Shown here piece by piece: positions 10,447 to 20,988 of a stretch of 64,000 nt of DNA; the first letter of the stretch is position 1; every line of letters begins with the position of its first letter. The notes under the pieces were generated by a model that saw nothing but the letters and a program-made list of their open reading frames with translations, was not told where the DNA came from and did no database searches. A program made the position numbers and the translations under genes. Location of the stretch: the NCBI RefSeq assembly GCF_033439725.1, contig NW_026944391.1, positions 1,054,001-1,118,000 on the forward strand, given 5' to 3'. Source of the DNA: Neurospora tetraspora. Its lineage: Eukaryota > Ascomycota > Sordariomycetes > Sordariales > Sordariaceae.

Positions 10447-10810
10447 ATGGAAAGTCAAAAGGGAATAGAAAGGGGTGACGTTTTCAGCTTTGGATAGAGT
10501 TTAGAAAGAGCGCTAGACATAGATACCACTTTATATGAAGCATTTTAGATCCAGTTGTTTCAACATCGTGAAGTAATCTCTGGAAGCACCTTTGCCGCTA
10601 GGTTAAATGGGACTTGAGACCACTTTGGGTGCAAAAATGGAAAGGAGATCAGTAAATAAGCGGAAGGTATATAATCGTCTGATTCGTATATGTATCTCGT
10701 AAATCATCATCCATGAACGCTGTGTATCGCACCATCTCCCTTTCGCAGTCTTCAAAATATCAAGCCACCGGTAATACCTCACCCCTGTCTCCTATCATCA
10801 CTTGGAGGTA
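10447..10810. other. Short convergent intergenic stretch
   Basis: The 3' regions of two convergent genes (oxidoreductase and pyroglutamyl peptidase). AT-rich, with AATAAG/TATATAAT-like words that could serve as 3'-end signals; nothing else is seen. Confidence 0.5.
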
Positions 10811-12074
10811 TCACCTCAAATCCCCCTTCCTCTTCTTCTCATCAACCAACCACTCCACCACACTCCTCACCAACCCCAACATCAGCTCCTGTCCAATCCT
10901 CACATACTCCCCGTCCTTACCCAACTTGCACGGCACATGCAAGAACACCACCCTCTTCTCCGCCTTGCGCTTATGCAACTCGGCCAAGCTGCTATAGTAA
11001 ATGAAATCGCAAAGATACCTCCCCGGATCTTCACTGATCACCAACTTTTCTCCCTTGGCCCCCCCCTTGATGTCATTTCCATACCATAACTTTGCTCCCG
11101 CAGCATTGCCCCCTCCATTGCCATTACCATTCCCATCTCTACCCCCAAACCCACCCTTCCCACCTTTTCCACCGTCCCTGTCCTTCCCACCTTTCCCTCC
11201 TCCCTCTTTCTTACCACCCTCCCCACCATCCTTCCCATCCTTCCCACCATCCTTCCCACCGTGACCCTCCTCTACACCACCTTCGGATCCAGATCCAGAT
11301 CCAGAAGCCACAACAAGCCCACCAGGCGGCGCACAATATCCCCTCCACTTTTCCAAAATCACATCCAAATCCAGATCCGTCCGCAGTTCCGCCGGACACC
11401 CCTTCCACACCCAATCGTCCCCGTCCCGCAGCTGGTTCTCCCTATCTCGCAAAAACTCGCCGTCTACGTCCCGCAAGGCGTACCCGTCGCGGTGCGCGAG
11501 GCGCTCGATTGCCCAGCGGGGTTGCGGGCCGGCCATGCCGATGTGGATGGCGAAGTCGTATTTGGGTTTTTTTTCGGGTTCCTCATTTGCGGCGGCGGCG
11601 GCGGCGTCTTGTTCGGAGAAGGGGGCTTCCGAGGATGTTGTTGCTTCGGCGGCCGTGGGCGTGGGCGTGGGCGGCAGGGGGTTGGATGAGGATGAGGAGG
11701 TAGAAGAGGAGTCGGCGAAATTAGGCGCCCAAAGCTTGGGGACGAGTTCGCGGACGGTTTTGTACGAGACGTGGATCGGTTCCGGGTGGACGTGCAGGTT
11801 GACGCGAGGGATCAAGGGCGGTTTTTGGGTGGAGGGTTGTTTGGCGCGCAGGGGAGGGAGGACGGCGGGCAGGCGGGAGGCGATTTCCCAGGAGGGGTTG
11901 AGGGGGTATTCTTGTTTGAAGGGCTGTTGGTTGTGGTGCGTGGTGGTGGTGGTGGTTAGTTGGGTTATTAATAGGTGAAGCGAGAGGTGGTTGATTTGAT
12001 TGATGACTTACACCGAAGCCGGTGATCAAGACATTGATCTCTTCTTCGCCACCGTAGGCGTTGTTAGAGCCCAT
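10811..12074 (-). CDS. Pyroglutamyl peptidase I (pyrrolidone-carboxylate peptidase, C15)
   Basis: Removes N-terminal pyroglutamate from peptides, a cytosolic cysteine peptidase. Two exons: 12074-12012 and 11923-10811, with an 88-bp intron (GTAAGTCA donor, CTAAC branch); 391 residues. The splice rebuilds the family start NVLITGFG-PF....NPSWEIA, where the intron falls exactly between GFG and PF. The Glu-Cys-His triad can be placed: E161 in AIERLAHRDGY, C326 in GRYLCDFIYYSS, H350 in FLHVPCK. Family members are usually about 200-220 residues; this protein is much longer because of an Ala/Ser/Thr/Pro-rich insert (about 92-135) and a Gly/Lys/Asp-rich low-complexity insert (about 237-295) just before the catalytic Cys. 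The inserts probably loop out of the fold. Confidence 0.93.
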
Positions 12075-14274
12075 GGTTGTTGATGGTGGTGGTGGTTATG
12101 TCGCGGAAGTGGGGGACGGGACGGGGGGGAGGTTATGGTCGTCAGCACAGTCGGAGATGGAAAACTATGTAAGTGAAGCGATATTGCAGGAAGGGTACGA
12201 TCAATGAATTATAAGTGACTTGGACGAACTGCTGGGAAAAAGGCATCGAACTATCATCAATAGATCAGGTAAGTGGAGAGCATAGCATCACCAGCGCTTC
12301 ATGTGCGGGGGAGCCGACTTCCCTAAAACGGATTGACAAAGTGACAGACTGACAGGACGGAGTTCGGGATTCAGATGAGGGGAACAATCGAATCACACCT
12401 CAGCATTGCATTCCATCGCTTGGGTGACATGGCGCTACAAAGCGGTTCAATCGTCCAGTTGAATGGCACAGTGCAAGCTGAGATGCACAAAGCCGGTCCG
12501 AGTGTCTTGTCTGTTCACTGCATCTTGGCCGTTCGGTGTTGTACAGAAAACAAGATTCTTATCCGCTGTGTTGTGGTTAGCTTATGCTTATTTCTTGTAC
12601 GACCCGGGCCGTCTTGGCTAGGCAGCCGGGTGAAGTTGATCGCCGACGGAGACTTTAAGCTTAGTTCGGAACCGGGCCGGTTGAGTCACTGACCGGCCGG
12701 ATCGCTCCTTCCCTTTCTTTGCTAGCCCGTCTCAACGGTCTTGTTACGACCGAAGGAAGGCACCGTTGCCGGCTGCGGGCGTGACTGCCAGACGCCGGCT
12801 TGGCAGCGGTCTGTTCTAGGTACGGGTCGCATCCACCCGTTCGGCATCCAACAACCAACAACCAATAGACTTCTTAACAAACAACTCAATATCAACGTCT
12901 TTCCTCCCATCAATTTGCGGTCCGCCACCAACAGCAGTTTTCCTAATTGTTTTAAGCATAGTCCCAACCCTAAACCAACGATGGCTGCCGGGGTGAAAGC
13001 TGACGTCAGAGCCGGCTTCGTGGTTGGCCGTCAGTTCGTCACTCCACAGTCGCGAACACATCAACCGCTGAATCGAGCGCTCCAAGCTATAAAACACAAA
13101 CATAGTGTTTTCTTCCAGAGATCCCCGAGACGGGCGGAGATGACGGATCTGAGAGGCCCCATCCAATCTCCGGTTTTGCGGGGGAAATCCGGGGTAAGAC
13201 TAAGACCGGGCCACCCCGTCCGTTGAAGTCGTGGAGTCTGTCGACGATATCTCCGCTTTGAAAGTCATTTCGACTTCGTCTTGCCAAGGTCGCTTAGTCC
13301 TCGAGTCAGCCCAGTCAAGCCCGGTGTCTGCAAACGAAAACGACATCAAGACATGTTGGTGGTGCAAAGGTCAACAAATACAAGTTGTTCAGAACAGATT
13401 GGGACGGCACCGGATCATATGCCAAAAGAGAAATCGCCCGCAAGCTGCCTCGGCGAGGCGACAACCAGCCAATCGTCGTTGCTGTGGCTCAGGAACCTCA
13501 GGAACAAGTTTGGAGGTCCACATGCAACTGCGGGGGACGACCGACTGCATCTCTTGGCTATCACCTAGTCAGAATCGGGTATGAGATGCGTCGATCTGAG
13601 GTCGCCCTCAACACGAGTTTAATTCTTGATTGCCGAGTCTAGCCTACGAGAGTGATCTCGAATCTCGAGTTGCTCGAGAGGAAGCGTCAGGAAACACACT
13701 CGTGGAGTGGTAGCTTGCTGGCTGCGAACACGATGCCATCAAGGAAGCGCCCGGAGCTATCATCATCCTTCAACGTCAACCACGACAGTAGTCCGCTCCG
13801 TGTAAAAGCCGGATGCTGATAGGTTGACAGCTTCAAATTTGCGAAATTGCAATGCAATGTTCACCCACATCCTTCCTGCTCAGGCATACTACTATGTAGA
13901 GCGCGTGAGGTAAAGATTCTCTCCCCAGGCGAATCCCCCACCGTCGCCATTCCCAGAGCAGCAAGGAGACCGAGATATCACAAAGGACCTGCCCAAATAT
14001 CCGCCGAGATGGACACCTCCCCATGTGAAAAGACCCTGCTCGTGCAAGGTGCTCCTCAAGCTTTTCCGCAACCCTTACCAATTCTGGGTCATGATAGTCT
14101 CCCGGTTCTCCACCCCGGAGTTGACTCTATCCTACCACGCTCTCCAGCTTTTACTCTGGTTCTCCCCGTCCTTCGCCTTGTTCTCTCACTCACTCACCCT
14201 TTTCCTCAGCACCCTCCAACGGATCATACCACTTCACACATAGGTTCGACCACAGTCGCTCGCTACTATCCACC
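12075..14274. other. Intergenic stretch, no supportable gene
   Basis: Two kilobases between divergent genes. Several overlapping open frames of 60-160 codons occur on both strands, but none has a recognisable motif or consistent composition. The last 200 bases are CT-rich (TTCTCCCCGTCCTTCGCC and similar), as in fungal promoters/leaders of the CFEM gene. Confidence 0.5.
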
Positions 14275-14896
14275 ATGAAGTTCTCAACGATTCCTGTTGC
14301 TGGGGCCCTCTTCCTCGCCGGAGTGAACGCTCAGCTCTCCGGCTGCACCGCCGTTGCTGTCAAGGTCATCCCTTCCTGCGCCCAGACATGCTTCATCGAC
14401 AACGCTCCCTCTATCGGCTGTGATGGCTTCGACTTTGCTTGCCAATGCGAGAAGCAAGCTTCTTTCTTCGCTGCTATTGAGTCCTGCGTTCGCGACTCCT
14501 GCGAGCCATCTCAGTTCCAGAACGTCATCGACGGTGCTGCTGAGGGTAAGTGAAATGTTCATGACTGCTCATGTTGATTTTCTCATATGAACCAAGCCCC
14601 TGGTAATATGACCTATAGCATAATGTGCTAACCATGTATCTCTAGTCTGCGCCTGTGCTCTCCCCGCCAACTCACCTCAGACCGTCTCCGGTACTGTCGT
14701 GGCTCCTACAGGCACTGTCATCGGAACCGTTCCTGCCCAGCCTGCCCCGACAACAATCGAAACTGTCCCCACCGCTTCCGAGGTGCCCGCTGCCTCGTCG
14801 ACTGGTGCCACTCCCCCTGTCGTAACTGCCGGTGCCGGCCGCTCTGCCCAGATCGGTCTCGGCGCCGGCATTGCCGTTGCTTTTGCCATTCTCTAA
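14275..14896 (+). CDS. CFEM-domain GPI-anchored cell-surface protein
   Basis: Two exons, 14275-14545 and 14646-14896, with a 100-bp intron (GTAAGTGA donor, GCTAAC branch); 173 residues. The N-terminus is a signal peptide (MKFSTIPVAGALFLAGVNA, cleavage after A19). The CFEM pattern is complete: C35 in PSCAQTC, C39, C49, C56 and C58 (ACQC), C71, C76 and C92, with an aspartate three residues before the CxC pair, where haem-binding CFEM proteins have their axial ligand. A Thr/Pro/Ser-rich stalk (PAPTTIETVPTASEVPAASS) likely to be O-glycosylated follows, and the protein ends in a hydrophobic tail (GLGAGIAVAFAIL) typical of a GPI attachment signal. Role inferred from the family: haem/iron capture or surface adhesion. 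The last exon restores the eighth cysteine, supporting the intron. Confidence 0.94.
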
Positions 14897-15065
14897 GTCT
14901 GGGAATCACTGGAGGAAAAAAAAAAAAACTGCGGAACGGGCTGTACGTTACCGATCAGGGATGGATGAACGAAAGTAAACGAGTATGGAGAAATGGGGAA
15001 TGAGCATCAAACACAAACAAATCAAATCACGACAGTACACTGAGCAGCAGCAAGCGAATCGACGC

Positions 15066-15110
15066 CTCCGCCTCCGACTCCGAACTCCGACTCCGACTCC
15101 GACGATACCC
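15066..15110 (+). repeat. CTCCGA microsatellite
   Basis: Imperfect tandem hexamers (CTCCGA with one AACTCCGA interruption), about 45 bases, in non-coding DNA downstream of the CFEM gene. Confidence 0.85.
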
Positions 15111-15865
15111 AAGGATACCTACCTGTGTACCAAACAACAACAACCTAATTCCAACTTTTCACTTCTCAAAGCCGATACCCATTGCACGCAGAAGTCCCGC
15201 TCAGGTTACGTCATGATGGAGATCATACTCATTTTCCCCCCCAAGAAGACGGGGTTTGAGATGTCTGATCTTGGTCTTGTCGAATGAGAAACTGAGCAGC
15301 GAGGACGGGCAAATAACCCATTGCAGGCAGGGGTTGATTACACTATGACATGACATTTTGATGGTTCTAATTCTTGTCGTCGTCCGTCGAGGATATGAAC
15401 AGGATAGACATCAAGGATAGCTGAATTATATACTATTGTCTAATTTTTTGCACCCAACATCTATCTACCCCTTAAACTTGTCAAACTCGTATATCTGTTT
15501 CTACCACGCTGCCCTGGAATAGGACAGCTTGAAACACGTTCGCAGATGCTGTAAACTGCTCGGGAAAATGCAGCAAAACATGTAGAAGTCCATTTGTTGA
15601 CTCCGAATGATTCATTGTATTGTTTTGGCGCACCCATACATGCATGTAGTTGTACATATGAACATGACTAAACCTTAGAAGCACAGAACGGATATACGAG
15701 TTTGACCAGTTTTGTTACGGTACTTATCATAACGATTGTAATATTTCATGAATGAGTGACTGAACTGTGTGTCAGGGCCGATTGAGTCTGCTCGCGCCCT
15801 GTGTCACTTAACAGTAGTGAATGCATGGAAAAGGGGTGAGTGGTGAATGGAAAGGGAATTGACCA

Positions 15866-16250
15866 GAGTAGCACACAAGGCAAGTAATAGCAAGGCAAGG
15901 CAAGTAAGGGGGTTTGCTTGCCTTATTTACTTATTATGTTTTATACCCTCCTTTTTTTTTCCCTCCTAAATATACTTATTATATATATTTAGTGTACGTT
16001 TGGGTTAAAAGAAATACGGGTGTGAATACTAGCGTTAGGTGTCGTATCGCTCTCATTAACGTCTATCTGACTAAAAGTTCATATTCCGTGACAGTTTGCT
16101 GCTGCGTTGAGAGGATGTTTTAGAAATTACCGGTTCAATGCAAGTAAACAAGGCAAGGCAAGTAACAGGTTTAAGTAAAGCATTCTTTTGACAAGGCAAG
16201 GCAAGTAATAACCCCTTACTTGCTTTGACTTGCCTTGTGTGCCACGTTGA
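15866..16250. mobile_element. MITE-like element C with 9-bp target duplication
   Basis: The same nine bases, AATTGACCA, flank the element at 15857-15865 and 16251-16259. Near both ends inverted copies of GCACACAAGGCAAGT occur (15871 onwards; reverse complement ending at 16242), and GCAAGTAAGGGG follows on both sides. The ends are dense in AAGGCAAGG words (further copies at about 16150 and 16190). The interior is AT-rich with no transposase. A 9-bp duplication is typical of MULE-type DNA transposons, so I infer a non-autonomous MULE-like element. Confidence 0.7.
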
Positions 16251-16833
16251 AATTGACCAATTGAAAGCGGTCCGACTGTCATCCAACTGACCCTGCAATT
16301 TCAAGGCAATGGTCCTTCCAAAACATACACAGTAGACTCACCTGAAGGTACCGCCTCATCTACTTAGTGTCTTACTGAATGGTGCCCTTCTCAACATGTT
16401 GAATAGGTCATTGACACTCGTAGAAGTAAACAGAGTATGTTGTAGCAAAGATCTAAAGACAAATAAACCCCAGTAGTAACATGTAGCCCGACCACGTACC
16501 GTAACGCCAATCCCGAGACCCAAAATCCATACCCGATACCATCCTTTCAGACCCATCTATGCAGACGCCATCCCAATGAAATCCTTCATGCCAGCCCATT
16601 CATGTCAGCCATCTGCCAATTCTGTCTTTCTCCTTCTAGAGCTTCGTATCAGTCCGATCGTCGATACCACCAATCACGATCATCACGGCTGTACTGGCTG
16701 GTACCGCACCCATCCATCACTGCGAACAATTCGCAACATCACACACACACATCTGACCTTCATCCCATCATCCCATCATCCCGTATTTAATACCAACCAA
16801 CCCCCTTTTCCCATCTGGAAAACATCAAAATCA

Positions 16834-18351
16834 TCATCCCTGCTTCCCGATCGCCACCACCCTCTCCTCCCCTTCTTTCACGTTTTCTGTATCTTCCACC
16901 ACCCCCACCCTCGGCACCTTATAGTCCCTAAACCCACCACTCCTCCCTCCCCTCTCCATCAAAAACCCCAACCTCCGCCCCTCCTTGCCTTCCGATCCAA
17001 GCAACAAACTAGGAACGTCCGTGTTATTAACCACCTCCTCAAACACCCACTTTCCCCCCTCCTCACGCTCATGGAGATCAGACCACAGATCTTTTCCCTC
17101 GCGCACGTAGCGGACTATCCTCTCTTTCTCCGTGTCGCTGTTCGTAAGCGAGTCGAGGCGATGACCGGGTCCGTATACCTCGTCGTCTTTAAGGAGGAAT
17201 TGTGCGAGGGTGGGGAAACAGGCTTCACAAGTCCAACTTGCGCTTCGCAAAGTTTCTCTCCCTTCCCATCTGGCCAACCAGTTCTCAGCCCAGGTTCCCT
17301 TTCCCATCCACCCGTTCCACCACTTCCCACCTCCAATCCCGGCAATAACACCAGAACGAGAACCATACCTCAACCCCGCCGAGCCCCCCATCTTCACCGT
17401 TTTTCCTCTTGTCCCTGTCCCCCGATAAACGGTGGCCTGCGGATGTGACCACTCCACTTCTCGAGACTCTCGATCTATATACCCCGGGCCGTAATCTTGA
17501 GTGCGAGAAAACCACGACGGGCGACGGACGAATTGGAACGAGTAGTAATGCATTTTGGAGGAGAGAGTTAAGCGCTCGGGGAAGAAGCATTCGCGGAGGA
17601 GACCGAGGATGTGCGGGCGGGGGATCTCCGGGGCGAGGGAGAGGAGGAGGATGTCGTTGGTGTGGGGACGCCGTGGGGAGGAGGATTTGGAGGAGGAGGA
17701 GGAGGAATTTGATAAAGAGAGGGGGTAACTGGATTGAAGGTCCGAGTTCACATTGGGGTTGGTCATGGGGGATTTAGTTTCGGCTTCGAGTAGGGGAAAG
17801 ACTTGATCGAACATGGCGTTTAGGTGGAAGTCTTCCCATGGTGATACTGATGCTGATCCAGATCCAGAGCCGGATCCTCTCGGCGGCGTGGGCGGTGGGC
17901 TGAAATCCTCGGGGTATTGGACCTGGTGGTAGATAATCTTGGATTTATACGTCTCAAACCGGGAAGGGGTTTCATCCAGAGCCTGTTTGAGCAGCAGAGG
18001 TTTGTTTCGCCCCGTAAAAGTCTTGGCACTCTCCACAAGAACGTAGTAGTCTACTGCGTCCCAGGTGGTGTTGAAGCGGACTTCTAGGAGATCGAGTTCT
18101 GTGGTGACGAGGACCAAGTCGTAGAGCTTGCGGGGAGGGTCCGAGGATTGGCGGGGTTGGTAGGGTTTCCACCCGTAGGCGCGGCAGATGTCGTGCCGGT
18201 TGCCCCAGATTGCTTCGTCGTTGTAGCTGATTTCGTTTTTGTCGAGGCGGAGGTTGAAGGGGGAGAAGAGGTAGATGAAGGCCCATATGCTGAGGAGGAC
18301 GGCGAGAGATCGGGCACATTTGCCGGGGTTGGTGATGGGTTGGAGGAGCAT
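16834..18351 (-). CDS. Glycosyltransferase family 17 (GnT-III-like) membrane protein
   Basis: A single-exon gene. The frame stays open 64 codons upstream to 18543, but that part is Ser/His/Leu-rich and leader-like; the ATG at 18351 precedes a clear signal-anchor (CARSLAVLLSIWAFIYLF), so 505 residues with a type II Golgi topology is chosen. The luminal part matches the GT17 family (beta-1,4-mannosyl-glycoprotein N-acetylglucosaminyltransferase): LVLVTTELDLLEVRFNTTWD, YYVLVESAKTFTGRNKPL, the NDILLLSLAPEIPRP segment (corresponding to DIDEIP in relatives), MHYYSFQFVR and ASWTCEACF. Low-complexity Ser/Pro and Gly/Trp inserts break up the fold between these blocks. GT17 in animals adds bisecting GlcNAc; the acceptor in fungi is not known. 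It converges with the CFEM gene. Confidence 0.88.
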   Translation of the reverse strand: MLLQPITNPGKCARSLAVLLSIWAFIYLFSPFNLRLDKNEISYNDEAIWGNRHDICRAYGWKPYQPRQSSDPPRKLYDLVLVTTELDLLEVRFNTTWDAVDYYVLVESAKTFTGRNKPLLLKQALDETPSRFETYKSKIIYHQVQYPEDFSPPPTPPRGSGSGSGSASVSPWEDFHLNAMFDQVFPLLEAETKSPMTNPNVNSDLQSSYPLSLSNSSSSSSKSSSPRRPHTNDILLLSLAPEIPRPHILGLLRECFFPERLTLSSKMHYYSFQFVRRPSWFSRTQDYGPGYIDRESREVEWSHPQATVYRGTGTRGKTVKMGGSAGLRYGSRSGVIAGIGGGKWWNGWMGKGTWAENWLARWEGRETLRSASWTCEACFPTLAQFLLKDDEVYGPGHRLDSLTNSDTEKERIVRYVREGKDLWSDLHEREEGGKWVFEEVVNNTDVPSLLLGSEGKEGRRLGFLMERGGRSGGFRDYKVPRVGVVEDTENVKEGEERVVAIGKQG

Positions 18352-19928
18352 GGTGCGGTAGTTTGGTAGTGCCCGGTAATGGTAAAGAAACGAATGTGAA
18401 GAATGAATGAGGAGAAAGGGTTTCGCTACCAGGCTTTGGTTGGAGTGAGGTGAGAGTTGAGATGGAGAGATTTGAACGAAGGAATCATGAACAAACGAAG
18501 AGAGAAGGAAAGAGCACAGACGAGAGTGACGTCGAAGTTCCATACGTGGAAGCTTTACACCCTGACGATCTCCAACTAACTAGGTGACCCCAGGCAACGG
18601 GTATCCTCCCCCACACATGGGTTTTACCTTGGTGGTTGCCCGGTTCCTGGCGGCCCCTTTCAACACATGTACCAGCAGCTGAAAGGGTATCATTCCCTGG
18701 TTGGTCGCCCTGCAACCAAGGACCGTTGCCGATAAGGACGCATATCATGGAATCGAGACCTAGAGAAGGTGCAGCACCTGTTCCATCGAACGACATCAGA
18801 ACTTTCTGACAACAAGCGTTGCGATTCCGATCAAGCTTCATCTCGGCAAAGACGCCCCTTTGTCATATTCTGGCGTTGTATGTGCTATTCTTGCCATCCT
18901 TTCTTCTTCAAAGGGTGCATCTGATGACTTGTCACCTGAAAGTTTGAAATGCAGATCGATGTGTGTTATTGTGGGGAGATTGGCAAAAGCCCAAAGCTTT
19001 CCAGGGGCCCCAAGCCGCCCAAAGCTTGGTTCCGAGCTTGGTTCCGGCAGCCAAGTCGCTGTTTTCTCCTGGCCGATCTGTTTCAAACCTCGTATAAAAC
19101 TGTAGCGAAGCCGGTAGAACGGGCAGACGGGGTTACGCGGCCGCACGTTGCGGCACATGCAAAGCGGTTCAATTTGGGTGTGGGGGTAGAACGGGGTTAC
19201 GCGGCTGCAATTTCGGATCGGTAGTGGCATCCATGCTTTTTATTGGGTGGCGGACCCGACCGGCATGGCTGTTCAGATCGGGGTCGTATGTTTATCTTGA
19301 AACGTAAAAGCCGTATTTGGAAAGCCGGAGTCTGTGTGTTTGAGAAGTGATGGAAGTTGTTGCTGTCGAACACGGCGAGGAAGGACGGCATGTTTCTGGA
19401 ACTCGGGGCCATTGTCGGGGTCTTCCACTTCAGGGGAATTTTAGGTGATCAGCTCGCCTCTACACAACCCTGGACACCCTCCCATACATAACCCTGACAC
19501 GAAGGATAGAAGAATACCCTTGGCCAATCCTTGGAAAGCATGTTGTTCTGTTTCTCGCAACGTTTGGCACCGGGAAGTTGTCGGAATGATACCAGGAAGC
19601 CTGCAAACTAAGAAGGGTTTACAATGTATTGCATCTCCGTGTCCGTCATCACTTCCTCCGGCCTCGGCTCCGGCTTAGCTGCAATAAGCCCGCACAGCAA
19701 GCTCCACTATTGGCCGCTAGCAGTGCCGAGGCCGGTCCATCCGCGGAGGGGGTCCGTCACATCATCTGTCATCGATAACCCCGCGTAACGGGCACGGCGC
19801 ATTCTCACGCATCACACACCACAACCTCCGACTCATCTCATCAACTCACCTCACTCGATATCCCAATTCAAAGCCAAGCTCAAGCCACAAACAACTTCAA
19901 CTATCATAACCCCCAGAAAACCGTCAAC
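18352..19928. other. Intergenic stretch between divergent genes
   Basis: Includes the leader of the GT17 gene and the promoter of riboflavin synthase. A word beginning GGTAGAACGG and ending GGTTACGCGGC occurs twice (about 19110 and 19185). A 130-codon minus-strand frame at 18838-19230 has no recognisable feature. CT/CA-rich DNA precedes 19929. Confidence 0.5.
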
Positions 19929-20794
19929 ATGTTCACCGGCATAGTCGAAGAAATCGGAGGTCCGTTCCCCCTCCCCCATCCCCCTCCCCCTTTCCCCATT
20001 ACCTCTCACTAACCCCCCCCATCCCAAAACAAACAGAGGTGACAACCTACACCCCCAACGACCCCCTCTCCAAAAACGGCACAACCCTCACCATCACCCT
20101 CCCCTCCACCTCCACCTCCACCTCCACCTCCTCCTCCTCCTTGCTCTCCGACTGCCACCTAGGCGACTCCATCGCCGTCAACGGCGTCTGCCTCACCGTG
20201 ACCTCCTTCACCCTCACCCCCGCCGCCTCCTTCACCGTCGGCATCGCCCCCGAGACCCTCCGGCTCACCAACCTCGGCTCCCTTCGCCCGGGATCACGCG
20301 TGAACCTGGAGCGGGCCGTGCGCGCCGACACCCGCATGGGCGGCCACTTTGTGCAGGGCCATGTCGACACGGTGGCGGAGATCATCAAGATCACGCCCGA
20401 CGGGGAGGCGTTGACGTTTAGATTCAGACCGAAGAATAAAGAGGTGTTGCGGTACGTGGTTTATAAGGGGTTTATTGCGCTGGATGGCACCAGTTTGACG
20501 GTTACGGCTGTTGATGATGGCGACGAGAAAGAGGGCGGGGGGTGGTGGGAGGTCATGTTGATTGCGTATACCCAGGAAAGGGTGGTGGTGGCGGGGAAGA
20601 AGGTGGGCGAGACGGTGAATGTGGAGGTGGATATGACGGCCAAGTATGTGGAGAAGAGCTTGAGGGGGTATTTGGAGGGGTTGTTGGGGTCTGCTTCTGA
20701 GGGAGCGGAGGGGGAGGGGCAGGAGGGCGCGAGGAAGGGGAGGGGGTTGTTGGAGAAGATTGTGGAGGGGATTGTTAAGCAGGGGTTTTCTTGA
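19929..20794 (+). CDS. RIB5: Riboflavin synthase (alpha chain)
   Basis: Catalyses the last step of riboflavin synthesis, dismutation of two 6,7-dimethyl-8-ribityllumazine molecules. Two exons: a tiny first exon 19929-19959 (MFTGIVEEIG) and 20037-20794, with a 77-bp intron having an unusual GTCCGT donor but a good CTAAC branch and ACAG acceptor. The splice restores GEVTTY and gives 262 residues. The two tandem lumazine-binding domains are visible: MFTGIVEEIG...GDSIAVNGVCLTVTSF...SRVNLERA, then MGGHFVQGHVD...FIALDGTSLTVTAV. A Ser/Thr run in the first domain is coded by a CTCCAC microsatellite, and the C-terminus carries a Gly/Glu-rich extension. It is convergent with MUS81, 194 bp between stops. 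Symbol from the yeast orthologue. Confidence 0.96.
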
Positions 20795-20988
20795 GGGATT
20801 GATTGGCGAGAGTGAGGGTGAGCGAGTGTTGGACCGAATGAGCGAGGTTTTCGCCGTATCATTAATGAAGGCTTACGAAGATGATTATGATACAATTCGT
20901 AACATGTATTCTGGTCGTGCCCAGGCTTTCATATACAAGACATCTACTCCAACAAGGCTCCTCGGCCTCTTCTAGTCCTGAACGAGTA

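Larger units (their letters stand above)
14897..16833. other. Intergenic stretch with microsatellite and MITE
   Basis: Holds a CTCCGA-type microsatellite (15066-15110) and a MITE-like element (15866-16250). The rest is AT-rich 3' DNA of the CFEM gene and of the convergent glycosyltransferase gene. Open frames here are short and unsupported. Confidence 0.6.

Noticed and set aside
12741-13226. 161-codon plus-strand frame between the peptidase and CFEM genes, with overlapping minus-strand frames
   Set aside because: Composition differs from real genes nearby, no domain is recognisable, and all frames on both strands are similarly open.
18838-19230. 130-codon minus-strand frame
   Set aside because: No homology that I can recognise, no good start context, and repeated words inside suggest non-coding DNA.
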